Shown here: piece after piece, positions 1 through 7,083 of the stretch | Layout of the letters: every line of letters starts with the position of its first letter | Position numbering within the stretch: position 1 is the stretch's first letter | Assembly (NCBI RefSeq): GCF_003863965.1 | Contig: NZ_RRCN01000001.1 | Span: 6,755,071-6,819,070 of the forward strand | Direction of reading: 5' to 3' | Source of the DNA: Paenibacillus oralis | GTDB lineage: Bacteria; Bacillota; Bacilli; Paenibacillales; Paenibacillaceae | DNA: 64,000 nt | Translations under genes and position numbers: made by a program | Notes under the pieces: model-generated | The model's database searches: none | The model's input: the letters and a program-made list of their open reading frames with translations, nothing else | What the model was told of the DNA's origin: nothing

Positions 1-541
1 GTTGAACCACGCTTTGCGGATCACGGCTGCGCGACAGACCACGCGACCAAGGGATAATGCAGAAAGTGCAGAAATTGTTGCAGCCTTCTTGAATTTTCAA
101 GAAAGCGCGGGTATGGTCGGCAAAATTCGGAACGTCCAGCTCTTCGAATTCGCGGGTTTTCATAATGTTGCGGACGGCGTTGATCGGCTTGCGCTGCTCC
201 TGGATTTGCTTCACGTAAGGGATAATTTTGTCCCGGTCCTGCGTGCCGATGACCAGATCGACGCCAGGGATATCCAAAATTTCCGCCGGGGACGTTTGCG
301 CGTAACAGCCCGTCACGGCCACGATGGCGTCCGGATTGCGGCGGACGGCGCGCCGGATGATCTGCCGGCTTTTTTTGTCCCCCGTATTCGTCACGGTACA
401 TGTATTAATTAAATAGACATCGGCGGTCTGTTGTTCGAAATCGACCTGCTCGTAGCCCTCGTTTTTAAACAGCTGCCAAATGGCTTCGGTATCATAAAAG
501 TTGACTTTACAGCCCAAGGTGTAAAATGCGACAGATGGCAT
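1..541 (-). CDS. mtaB: tRNA threonylcarbamoyladenosine methylthiotransferase MtaB (3' end cut by window)
   Basis: The product converts N6-threonylcarbamoyladenosine at position 37 of ANN-decoding tRNAs to the 2-methylthio form (radical SAM methylthiotransferase). The 180 visible residues hold the N-terminal UPF0004 domain, beginning MPSVAFYTLGCKVN, with the cluster cysteines in TLGCKVN, INTCTVTN and VTGCYAQ, followed by the start of the radical SAM domain with the CNNFCTFC motif (CxxxCxxC). The start is the ATG complementary to 539-541, with a run of six G about ten bases upstream. It lies three bases after the rsmE stop, so the two are co-transcribed. The C-terminal part, including the TRAM domain, is beyond the left edge. 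The identification rests on the family motifs and on the rsmE-mtaB order usual in Firmicutes. Confidence 0.93.
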   Translation of the reverse strand, partial: MPSVAFYTLGCKVNFYDTEAIWQLFKNEGYEQVDFEQQTADVYLINTCTVTNTGDKKSRQIIRRAVRRNPDAIVAVTGCYAQTSPAEILDIPGVDLVIGTQDRDKIIPYVKQIQEQRKPINAVRNIMKTREFEELDVPNFADHTRAFLKIQEGCNNFCTFCIIPWSRGLSRSRDPQSVVQ

Positions 542-544
542 CGT

Positions 545-1309
545 TCATATTCCCCCCATTTCTCCGGATTCATACATGATGCAGGTCAAAGCGGCCATGG
601 CGGCCGTTTCGGTCCGCAAAATACGGCGCCCCAAACCGACGGCAACCGCCCCTTTGGCTTCGGCTTCCCGCACTTCTTCTTCGGCAAAACCGCCCTCGGG
701 TCCAACCACAACGGCGATCTTGTAAGTCTGTTCGGGATTAAGCCGCTTAGCAAAAGGCTTCAATACGTCCCGCAGCTGCTGGCCGTGCTCTTGTTCATAA
801 CATAAGCACACCAGATCGTAGGAAGACAAAGCGGACAACAACCCGTCCCATTTCACCGGCATCTCCACCGCCGGAATTTTGCTGCGGTGCGCCTGCTCAG
901 CCGCTTCTTTGGCAATTTTCCGCCAGCGGCCGAGGCGTTTCTCTTCCTTCTTCTGATCGTACTGCACGACGGTACGCGCGGACAAAAAAGGAAGGAAAAC
1001 GGAAGCTCCAATCTCCGTGCACTTCTGGATTACGGTTTCCATTTTGTCGCCTTTCGGCAAGCTCTGGGCCACCGTCACTTGCAGCCACGGCTCTCCGGAC
1101 GCGGCCAGCGTCTCTATAATAGCCGCAGTCACCTGCTGCGGCTCAATTGTCGTTATTTCCGCGAGGACTTCACGGGATATTCCATCGCTAACGATTAGTT
1201 TGTCACCCGGTTTGGAGCGCATCACCTTGCCGATATGGCGTGCATCCTCCCCGACAATCGCCACTTCCCGTTCGCCGAACTGCGGCGGCTCCACAAAATA
1301 ACGCTGCAT
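545..1309 (-). CDS. rsmE: 16S rRNA (uracil-1498-N3)-methyltransferase RsmE
   Basis: Methylates N3 of U1498 in the 30S subunit. The protein has 254 residues, the usual size. The N-terminal PUA-like RNA-binding part begins MQRYFVEPPQF; the C-terminal SPOUT domain carries the knot motifs VVGPEGGFAEEEV and LGRRILRTETAA that bind S-adenosylmethionine. Two further ATGs lie six and nine bases upstream, but GAGG is nine bases before the ATG at 1309 and directly abuts the earliest one, so 1309 is preferred. mtaB follows after three bases. Upstream lies a non-coding repeat element and then the site-2 protease gene, so rsmE-mtaB may have its own promoter or continue from the prmA unit. Confidence 0.93.
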   Translation of the reverse strand: MQRYFVEPPQFGEREVAIVGEDARHIGKVMRSKPGDKLIVSDGISREVLAEITTIEPQQVTAAIIETLAASGEPWLQVTVAQSLPKGDKMETVIQKCTEIGASVFLPFLSARTVVQYDQKKEEKRLGRWRKIAKEAAEQAHRSKIPAVEMPVKWDGLLSALSSYDLVCLCYEQEHGQQLRDVLKPFAKRLNPEQTYKIAVVVGPEGGFAEEEVREAEAKGAVAVGLGRRILRTETAAMAALTCIMYESGEMGGI

Positions 1310-1336
1310 GCTCATCATCCTCGCCCTAAATATGCA

Positions 1337-1618
1337 AGTTCAAAAAGTCAGGTTTTCAGCACCGAAGCGTATGCTTACGATGTGCGTTTTTTCAAAACGC
1401 TTTAGGTCGGATGAAGCTAGGGACGTCAGGAGCGGAGCTAAACGTTTTCGGAGAAAACGGCTTCGGAAGCAAATGCTCGTAAGGGTACGTGAGCACCTGA
1501 AATGTTTCCGTAGGAAACATGCTTCGGAAGCATATGCTTAGGCCCGGCTGAATTCAAGATTCGATGCCGAATATGCTCCAAAGTTCTGCTTCGTGATCAA
1601 AAGCTGACTTTTTGAACT
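1337..1618. repeat. 282-bp dispersed intergenic repeat with perfect 15-bp terminal inverted repeats
   Basis: The ends AGTTCAAAAAGTCAG (1337-1351) and CTGACTTTTTGAACT (1604-1618) are perfect reverse complements. Inside are several short hairpins and a repeated CTTCGGAAGCATATGCT-like segment (about 1460-1477 and 1522-1539). An open frame crosses it, but it has no ribosome binding site and its peptide is only the translated repeats. A shorter copy with the same ends lies at 44996-45035. No transposase is present, so this looks like a small non-autonomous or REP-like element. It fills most of the 374-base gap between rsmE and the protease gene. Confidence 0.75.
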
Positions 1619-1683
1619 ACCTCTAAAATCACTAAATTACATCATACAACTTTTAATATGTTTGTTCCAGTCTTTCTCCCGCC

Positions 1684-2367
1684 TCAAGCCCCGAACAACA
1701 TCATGAAAAATTGGGCGAGTTGGAAGTACATTGAATAGGCCGCCTGATACAGGGGTTCGATCGTATACGCCCGCAGACCGGGAACAACCAGGATGATCAA
1801 AAAGATAAGGACGGACCATTGCTCAAACTGCTGCAATTTGCCGAGCACGCGGCGCGGGACAATATCCTCCAGGATACGGTATCCGTCCAGCGGAGGCAGT
1901 GGGATCAAGTTGAATAAAAATAAGAAAAAGTTCATGCCGCTGAACAGATTGAAAAAAATCATAATCGCTTGAAAAAGCCGCTCGTTCGTAATCGAATCCA
2001 ACACGCCAAACTTCGCCAGCATCACGTACACCAAGGTGCCCAGTACGCCGAGCAGCAAATTGCTGAGCGGTCCGGCCGCCGAGACGACCACTCCCATCAG
2101 GCGGGGCTTGCTGAAATTGTCCCGGTTGACCGGAACCGGCCTCGCCCAGCCGAAGCCGGCGATCAGCAGCAGAATGATCCCCAAAAAATCGAAATGGACC
2201 GCCGGATTCAGCGTTACGCGGCCAAGCAGCTTGGCCGTCGGATCACCGAATTTGTTGGCGAAATAAGCGTGCGAAAACTCATGTAACGTAAAGGCGATCA
2301 CCAGCGTGATCAAATAAAACGGAAGTTGGTCCAAAGGGACGCGTAATATTTGGTTTAAAAAATCCAT
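1684..2367 (-). CDS. Site-2 protease family (M50) integral membrane metalloprotease
   Basis: A 227-residue polytopic membrane protein of the rhomboid-unrelated M50/S2P class, YwhC-like. The zinc motif HEFSH (HExxH) sits in the first transmembrane segment (about residues 25-35), and the third metal ligand is in the NLIPLPPLDGYRIL segment, the family's LxPxxxxDG motif. The group is small and lacks a PDZ domain; natural substrates are mostly unknown. The start is the ATG at 2367, preceded by GAGG; a longer in-frame extension overlaps the end of prmA and is unlikely. It begins five bases after the prmA stop, so the two genes form one transcript. Confidence 0.85.
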   Translation of the reverse strand: MDFLNQILRVPLDQLPFYLITLVIAFTLHEFSHAYFANKFGDPTAKLLGRVTLNPAVHFDFLGIILLLIAGFGWARPVPVNRDNFSKPRLMGVVVSAAGPLSNLLLGVLGTLVYVMLAKFGVLDSITNERLFQAIMIFFNLFSGMNFFLFLFNLIPLPPLDGYRILEDIVPRRVLGKLQQFEQWSVLIFLIILVVPGLRAYTIEPLYQAAYSMYFQLAQFFMMLFGA

Positions 2368-2372
2368 GCAAG

Positions 2373-3341
2373 CTACCTCTTTCTCGCCACGAAAGCAACC
2401 CAATCCTCTTCCCGGGCCGTTTGCTCGATCTCAAACCCCGCGGCAAGCAGCGCTTCCTCTACGGCTTGTTCTTTATTTTTATAGATCCCCGAAGCGATAT
2501 AATATCCTCCCGGCTGCAGAGCCTGGAACACGTCATCGATAAACAGCAAAATGATCTCCGCCAAAATGTTGGCCACGACGACCCGGACCGGCAGCGACAC
2601 TTGCAGTTTGCCGCTTCCGCCGCCTTTCAGCACCGACAGCAAATCGCTTTCCACGACCTGGATCTTGTCCTCCAGCCCGTTCAGCTTCGTATTTTCGCTT
2701 GCGCTGGACACAGCCACCGGATCAAGATCAAGCGCCAGCACCCGGGAAGCGCCCAAACGGCAAGCGCCGATCGCCAAAATGCCCGAACCGGTTCCGACGT
2801 CGATTACTTCGTCCCCTTCGCGGATAACTCCCTCCAGCGTGCGCAAACACAAGGATGTCGTCGGATGTGTTCCCGTGCCAAATGCCATGCCGGGATCAAG
2901 CTCGATAAGTTTTTCCTCTGGCGACTGGGGCGCATAATCCTCCCAGGTCGGTTTGATCGTTAATTTATCGGATACCTTCAGCGGCTTGAAATACTGCTTC
3001 CAGTTGTTGGCCCAGTCATCTTCGCTCACATCTCTGACCGAAATTTCGGCTTGGCCCGGGTCGATATCATAACCTCTAAGCTCTTCGATCCGCTCCTTTA
3101 CCTCGGAGATGATCGCTTCGATATCCAGTCCCTCCGGAAAATAACCGCTGATTTTGGCTTCGCCCTCGGGAATGTCGTTGGGCGGAATTTCAAACCACTG
3201 GCCCAACGAGGTATCGCGCGGCTTATCGTTGTCGGCGTGCTCCTCGATCGTAACGCCCCCGGCCCCGGCTTCATGCAGAAAATTCGAGATCATTTCCACG
3301 GCTTCTTCCGTCGTATGTATAGTAATTTCTTTCCAAATCAT
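2373..3341 (-). CDS. prmA: Ribosomal protein L11 methyltransferase PrmA
   Basis: Trimethylates ribosomal protein L11. The 322-residue product starts MIWKEITIHT, and its ATG has GGAGGA at good spacing (complement of about 3349-3354). The N-terminal part is the substrate-binding domain; from about residue 170 comes the Rossmann methyltransferase domain with motif I DVGTGSGILAIGA, the acidic residue of LALDLDPVAV, and the VANILAEI active-site loop. A sigma-A promoter lies at 3379-3407. In related genomes prmA follows dnaJ directly; here about 4.7 kb of accessory genes lie between them. Confidence 0.95.
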   Translation of the reverse strand: MIWKEITIHTTEEAVEMISNFLHEAGAGGVTIEEHADNDKPRDTSLGQWFEIPPNDIPEGEAKISGYFPEGLDIEAIISEVKERIEELRGYDIDPGQAEISVRDVSEDDWANNWKQYFKPLKVSDKLTIKPTWEDYAPQSPEEKLIELDPGMAFGTGTHPTTSLCLRTLEGVIREGDEVIDVGTGSGILAIGACRLGASRVLALDLDPVAVSSASENTKLNGLEDKIQVVESDLLSVLKGGGSGKLQVSLPVRVVVANILAEIILLFIDDVFQALQPGGYYIASGIYKNKEQAVEEALLAAGFEIEQTAREEDWVAFVARKR

Positions 3342-3378
3342 CGCAAGTTTTCCTCCTTGACTCTCATGCATAAGATTT

Positions 3379-3407
3379 ATTGTACTATAGAATACAGATG
3401 GAGACAA
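3379..3407 (-). promoter_or_regulatory. Sigma-A promoter of prmA
   Basis: On the minus strand TTGTCT (complement 3402-3407) and TACAAT (complement 3379-3384) are separated by 17 bases, about 40 bases before the prmA start. It lies directly beyond the terminator of the upstream small gene, as expected for a new transcription unit. Confidence 0.65.
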
Positions 3408-3450
3408 AACAGGGCGGAGCGAACCGTTTTGCGGGTTCCTCCGCCCTGTT
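3408..3450 (-). terminator. Rho-independent terminator after the YfhD-like gene
   Basis: AACAGGGCGGAGCGAACC pairs with GGTTCCTCCGCCCTGTT around an eight-base loop, with one imperfect position. On the minus strand the stem is followed by a T-rich stretch. Confidence 0.7.
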
Positions 3451-3466
3451 CCATAGCCGTTTGAGC

Positions 3467-3643
3467 CTACAGCCGGTATTGTCCTTGCTGGCGCGCATCG
3501 GCTCGTTCACTGCGCTCCAGCGCCTCCCAATCCTCCTGATCGGCCAGCTCTTCGGAAAATTCCACGTCCTCGTTATGCCCGATCTTAAGCCGCGATTTGG
3601 CCGTCGTTCGTTTCGTCCGGCGATCCTGCTCGCTTTGACTCAT
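3467..3643 (-). CDS. Small charged protein, YfhD family
   Basis: A 58-residue, very hydrophilic protein that begins MSQSEQDRRTKRTTAKSR and contains HNEDVEFSEELADQEDWEAL followed by a basic, Gln-rich tail ERADARQQGQYRL. The VEFSxELAD core followed by an Asp/Glu-rich and ADxRQ end is what I recall of the YfhD family of spore-formers, whose function is not known. The ATG at 3643 has GGGAG eleven bases upstream. The gene is monocistronic, bounded by a terminator after it and a 54-base gap before it. It has no signal peptide or membrane segment. Confidence 0.7.
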   Translation of the reverse strand: MSQSEQDRRTKRTTAKSRLKIGHNEDVEFSEELADQEDWEALERSERADARQQGQYRL

Positions 3644-3697
3644 CCCTTCACAGCTCCCTTCACGAATATTCCGAACTGCAACGCTTGCGATTAATCG

Positions 3698-4066
3698 CTA
3701 GATCAGACCGCCCGCTTCCTCCACGATGCGGAGCGCCTGATGATGCACCGAATCGTCGACCACGGCGGTCAGCACAATATCGTGCCCGGTCGGCCCGCCC
3801 TGGCCGCCGTGGCTGAGCCCGCTGGCAGCCGGATCCGCCGCCGCCAATATACCCGCGGAACGGTTCGTGATCGCGGCGTCCTGCGTGATGGCCGCCAAGC
3901 TCGAAATGCTCCCGGTTACCGAATTTCCGGGATCATACCCCTCTCCCGGGTAACGGCTGAAGCGGTCGATCGACATGTCGACGACCCGCAAAGCGCTCAG
4001 CTTGCGCGCTGCGCCTTCCGCCTGCTCCGGACTTTTGAAATACGCCAAAATATTTTTTTCGCCCAT
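3698..4066 (-). CDS. Conserved hypothetical protein, possible YflT-like stress fold
   Basis: A 122-residue soluble protein starting MGEKNILAYFKSPEQAEGAA. The first 45 residues look like a beta-alpha-beta unit (ILAYF, then a helix, then VVDMSIDRFS), reminiscent of the small domain of heat-induced YflT-type proteins. The middle is rich in Gly, Ala, Ser and Thr, and the last 30 residues form a second unit (HDIVLTAVVDDSVHHQALRI). I do not recognise a characterised relative. An upstream in-frame extension lacks a ribosome binding site; the ATG at 4066 has AGGCAGGGA. Its neighbours are also small conserved proteins and give no functional hint. Confidence 0.6.
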   Translation of the reverse strand: MGEKNILAYFKSPEQAEGAARKLSALRVVDMSIDRFSRYPGEGYDPGNSVTGSISSLAAITQDAAITNRSAGILAAADPAASGLSHGGQGGPTGHDIVLTAVVDDSVHHQALRIVEEAGGLI

Positions 4067-4276
4067 ACGAATCCCTGCCTTTCGTTTCAGCTTGAAAATG
4101 AAGCTGCACCGCTGCAGTTCATGATAAGTAGGATGCAAATTTGGCCATGGCTTTATGCAATGATTGCCCAAGGTAATACCGCTATCAAAAAAATATTTTA
4201 AAATTGAAACGCCGGCGGCGCTCGTTCGTATTACTTGCTAGAGAACAGAACATACTTATCTGCATAGGAGGTATTT

Positions 4277-4723
4277 TTGCTTACGATGATGAAAAAATTG
4301 ATGTTGATTGCGATGGCCTTCACTTTATTTTTCGCCTTCACGACCCCCGATTTGGCCGATGCCAAGCGAGGCGGCTTCAAGTCCGGTCCAAGAACCTACA
4401 ACCCGTCGCCTAACAAGCCGGCTACCGGCGATTACCAGCGGACCGATGGAGCGACCGGCAGCAAAACGACCAACGGAACGGTGGGCTCCACGACGGGGCG
4501 AGGCTTTTTTAGCGGCGGCGGCTTTATGCGCGGCCTGATGGTCGGCGGACTGGCCGGTTTATTGTTCGGCGGTTTGTTTGGCAATATGGGCTTCTTCGGC
4601 AACTTGCTTGGACTTGCCGTTAATCTGCTCGCCATTTACGTGATCATCGCCGCCGCCGTGGCTTTGTACCGGCGTTTCAAGCGCCAGCCGCGTCAAGATC
4701 ACCCGCGTGGAGGAAGATACTAA
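4277..4723 (+). CDS. Secreted/membrane protein with Gly-rich membrane segments (Tim44-like small family)
   Basis: A 148-residue protein with an N-terminal signal peptide (KKLMLIAMAFTLFFAFTTPDLADA). A Gly/Thr/Asn-rich extracytoplasmic linker of about 55 residues follows, then two hydrophobic segments separated by GNMGFFGN (FMRGLMVGGLAGLLFGGLF and LLGLAVNLLAIYVIIAAAVAL), and a basic tail. This layout matches short proteins annotated as Tim44-like in Bacilli; the role is unknown. GGAGG at 4267-4271 is five bases before the TTG at 4277 but 14 before the first ATG (4286), so TTG is chosen, with doubt. The DUF2653 gene follows after three bases, which makes an operon. Confidence 0.65.
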   Translation: MLTMMKKLMLIAMAFTLFFAFTTPDLADAKRGGFKSGPRTYNPSPNKPATGDYQRTDGATGSKTTNGTVGSTTGRGFFSGGGFMRGLMVGGLAGLLFGGLFGNMGFFGNLLGLAVNLLAIYVIIAAAVALYRRFKRQPRQDHPRGGRY

Positions 4724-4726
4724 ATC

Positions 4727-5011
4727 ATGGTTCTCGGTATGGATGAAATCATCAACGCGATTTGTCTCCACACCGCGGACAGGACAAGAGTCCGTCCCAC
4801 CGACGTTCAGGTGGAATTAAGCTGGGACGAGGATACCGGTTATACCGCGGAGGTGTGGGTTAACGGCCGCAGCCGTTACCTGGTCGAATCCAATATCATG
4901 GAATCGATCATCCAATACGTTTATCGGGAATACGGAATGCGCACGTTTCGGGAAGACATTACGCTCGAACTGCACGAAGAAATCATCGCGATTATTCGGA
5001 AGGACCTGTAG
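4727..5011 (+). CDS. DUF2653 (YxcD-like) protein
   Basis: A 94-residue soluble protein that begins MVLGMDEIINAICLHTADR. The pattern of an N-terminal helix, then VRPTDVQVELSWDEDTGYTAEVWVNGRSRYL as beta strands, and a C-terminal helical ITLELHEEIIAIIRKDL matches the YxcD/DUF2653 family of Bacilli, whose function is not known. GGAGGA ends 12 bases before the ATG at 4727; a second ATG at 4739 is possible. It is the last gene of the two-gene unit started at 4277 and is followed by a clear terminator. Confidence 0.75.
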   Translation: MVLGMDEIINAICLHTADRTRVRPTDVQVELSWDEDTGYTAEVWVNGRSRYLVESNIMESIIQYVYREYGMRTFREDITLELHEEIIAIIRKDL

Positions 5012-5031
5012 ACTGCTTAAACGGCAAAATA

Positions 5032-5065
5032 AAGAACCTGGCCATCAATCATGAACCAGGTTCTT
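5032..5065. terminator. Bidirectional rho-independent terminator
   Basis: AAGAACCTGG (5032-5041) pairs perfectly with CCAGGTTCTT (5056-5065), followed by TTCTTT on the plus strand and preceded by an A-rich stretch. It serves the DUF2653 gene on the plus strand and the FMN-binding lipoprotein gene on the minus strand. Confidence 0.8.
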
Positions 5066-5086
5066 TTCTTTGGGAAGCCGCCTTTG

Positions 5087-5443
5087 TTATTTTTGGGCCC
5101 CTTCGAGCGCTTCAGCTACCGCTTCAATGACCGCTGCGCTGGATTTGGACGCGCCGGAGACAACATCGACTCCCTCAGTGGTTTGCTTTTCGATGATTTC
5201 CGGAATGGTCGTCTCCACCGCCGCGTCGATGATGCTCTGCGTTTCTCCGTGTTCGACAATTTCGATGTTGGCGATTTTCTTCCCCTTAATTTCAACGGCC
5301 ACTTTCACTTCGCTTTTTGCCCCTTGGGCGCTGCCTTCATAAGTACCGTCCACATAGTTTCCGCCTGCGCCGGAACAACCCGCCAAGGCCAGGGACGCGC
5401 CAAGTACAACCGTAAAAATTCCTATCTTTGCTTTTTTGGACAT
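5087..5443 (-). CDS. FMN-binding domain lipoprotein
   Basis: A 118-residue lipoprotein. The signal peptide ends in the lipobox LAGC (Cys at about residue 23). The rest is an FMN-binding domain with the SGASKSS motif, in which the last Ser or Thr normally carries FMN joined by a phosphoester bond made by ApbE. It lies 56 bases after a secreted flavocytochrome-c-like reductase, and such pairs form membrane-anchored extracytoplasmic electron-transfer modules: the FMN protein passes electrons to the FAD protein. No ApbE gene is in the window, so the flavinyl transferase must be encoded elsewhere. Confidence 0.88.
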   Translation of the reverse strand: MSKKAKIGIFTVVLGASLALAGCSGAGGNYVDGTYEGSAQGAKSEVKVAVEIKGKKIANIEIVEHGETQSIIDAAVETTIPEIIEKQTTEGVDVVSGASKSSAAVIEAVAEALEGAQK

Positions 5444-5499
5444 ATTGAATTTGATCTCCTTTTGATCTCCTTAATTGATATCAGGTTCAGCGCCCGCGA

Positions 5500-6930
5500 T
5501 TAGTTCAAAGCTTTGACGGCTTCCTGGGCGGCGATGCGCCCGAACGTTACGATGTCGGCCAGCGCGTTGCCGCCGAGGCGGTTGGCGCCATGAACGCCCC
5601 CGGTAACTTCGCCTGCCGCGTACAGATTGGGAATCACGGCACCCGATTCGTTCAGCACCTCAGTCTGGGTGTTGATCGCCACGCCGCCCATCGTGTGGTG
5701 GATTCCCGGCGTCACCTTGATGGCGTAATAGTTCCCTTTCGTAAAGTCAAGCCGCATGTCGTCCCGCTGGAAATCTTCGTCAGCACCTTTGTTTTTCATG
5801 TCGGCGTATCGTTTTACGCTTTGTTCCAGCGCAGCGGCATCGACACCGATTTTGGACGCCAGTTCCGCAACTGTTTGCCCTTCCTCAACCAAGCCCATTT
5901 CAAAATACGTCTCGGTTGCGCCCAAATTTTGACGCAACTCGTCATTAAAAATCAAGTAAGCGATACCGTCTTTTTGCGCCAAGATATTTTGGGATACGAC
6001 GTCCCGCGTCAGCAATTCGTTCGTAAACCTCGCCCCTTCCTGATTGACCAAAATCGCTCCGTCGCCGCGCACCCCCTCGGTGATCAGCACGCCTTCACCA
6101 GGAATCGTTGTCGGGTGGATTTGAATCTGTTCCATGTCCACCAGCTTCGCTCCAAGCGCCTGGGCAAGCCCGATGCCGCTGCCTTGCGCTCCCGGCGCAT
6201 TGGTCGTCGTGAATCCCTGCAGTTCGGGTTTGTATTTAACAACCATGTCCAAATTGGCCCCGAAGCCGCCCGTGGTTAAAATAACCGCCTTGGCGTCGAT
6301 AGAAAAGGTTTTGCCGTCCTTGTCCGTCCCTTTGACACCGCTCACCTTACCATCCTTGTCCGTCAAGATTTCCGTCACTTCGTGCTGCAGCCGGACATCG
6401 ATTTGCAATTCCTCCAGTTTCTTTTTCAGAGCCACAACGATAAAGTTCCCCGCCGCTTCGCCGCCTTCAGGTCTATGGATGCGCGGAACGCTGGCTCCGC
6501 CGGCCTTTCCGACTTCCGACAACTCCGCACCGTTCTCTTTCAGAAATTCCACCGAATCTTTGGCATTTTCCGTCAGCACTTTGACCAAATCGGGATTATT
6601 GAGATTTTTGCCCCCTTTCATCGTGTCTTCAAAATGAAGTTCCGGGCTGTCTTCGATCCCTTGAGCCTTCTGGTATTCGGTACCTGCCGCGTTTAAGCCG
6701 CCTTCCGCGCGAACCGTATTCCCGCCGACCATCGGCATTTTCTCCAGCAATATCACCTTGGCCCCCAAACTTTGCGCTTCGATGGCCGCCGTCATTCCGG
6801 CTCCACCGGCACCGATGACGACAATGTCCGCGGAGTCTCCGCTTTTTCCGCCGCAGCCCGGCAAAATCAACATTGCCGCCAAGACTATGGCCAGCATTTT
6901 CGGCGCCCAAACTGTCTTTGTGCTTTTCAT
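5500..6930 (-). CDS. Secreted flavoprotein reductase (fumarate/urocanate reductase-like), lipoprotein
   Basis: A 476-residue FAD enzyme of the flavocytochrome c / soluble fumarate reductase family. The signal peptide ends in LPGC, so it is probably a lipoprotein outside the membrane. The FAD-binding motif is VVIGAGGAGMTAAIEA, with VILLEK closing the first Rossmann unit. Active-site candidates are all present: QIHPT, FTNELLTRD, GIHHTMGG and GGVHGANRLGGNA, which correspond to the His/Arg set that binds and reduces fumarate-like substrates. There is no heme domain; the FMN lipoprotein downstream probably supplies the electrons. The substrate could be fumarate, urocanate or another enoate. The ATG at 6930 is preceded by GGAGAGGG. 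A predicted Rex operator lies 50 bases upstream. Confidence 0.85.
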   Translation of the reverse strand: MKSTKTVWAPKMLAIVLAAMLILPGCGGKSGDSADIVVIGAGGAGMTAAIEAQSLGAKVILLEKMPMVGGNTVRAEGGLNAAGTEYQKAQGIEDSPELHFEDTMKGGKNLNNPDLVKVLTENAKDSVEFLKENGAELSEVGKAGGASVPRIHRPEGGEAAGNFIVVALKKKLEELQIDVRLQHEVTEILTDKDGKVSGVKGTDKDGKTFSIDAKAVILTTGGFGANLDMVVKYKPELQGFTTTNAPGAQGSGIGLAQALGAKLVDMEQIQIHPTTIPGEGVLITEGVRGDGAILVNQEGARFTNELLTRDVVSQNILAQKDGIAYLIFNDELRQNLGATETYFEMGLVEEGQTVAELASKIGVDAAALEQSVKRYADMKNKGADEDFQRDDMRLDFTKGNYYAIKVTPGIHHTMGGVAINTQTEVLNESGAVIPNLYAAGEVTGGVHGANRLGGNALADIVTFGRIAAQEAVKALN

Positions 6931-6979
6931 CTCGAATTCCCTCTCCTTTTCTGGTTGCAAGCCTTTCATTCAAGAAACA

Positions 6980-6997
6980 TTGTGCAATATTTCACAA
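6980..6997 (-). promoter_or_regulatory. Predicted Rex (NADH/NAD-sensing repressor) operator
   Basis: On the minus strand the sequence is TTGTGAAATATTGCACAA, an imperfect palindrome matching the Firmicute Rex box TTGTGA-N6-TCACAA at all but one position of the arms. A possible -10 hexamer TACAAT (complement 7003-7008) lies just upstream, so the site would cover the transcription start of the reductase. An Fnr-type reading (TGTGA-N6-TCACA) fits equally well in the core. Confidence 0.6.
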
Positions 6998-7083
6998 ATG
7001 TAATTGTAAGAGGAAAATCTGAGTTCGGCCAGCTTATGTAAGTACAGAAACCGATAAGTAAGTAATGTAAGCACGCCGTCTTT

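Noticed and set aside
1308-1541. 77-residue plus-strand frame in the rsmE upstream gap
   Set aside because: It runs through the inverted-repeat element and has no ribosome binding site; the peptide is only the translated repeats.
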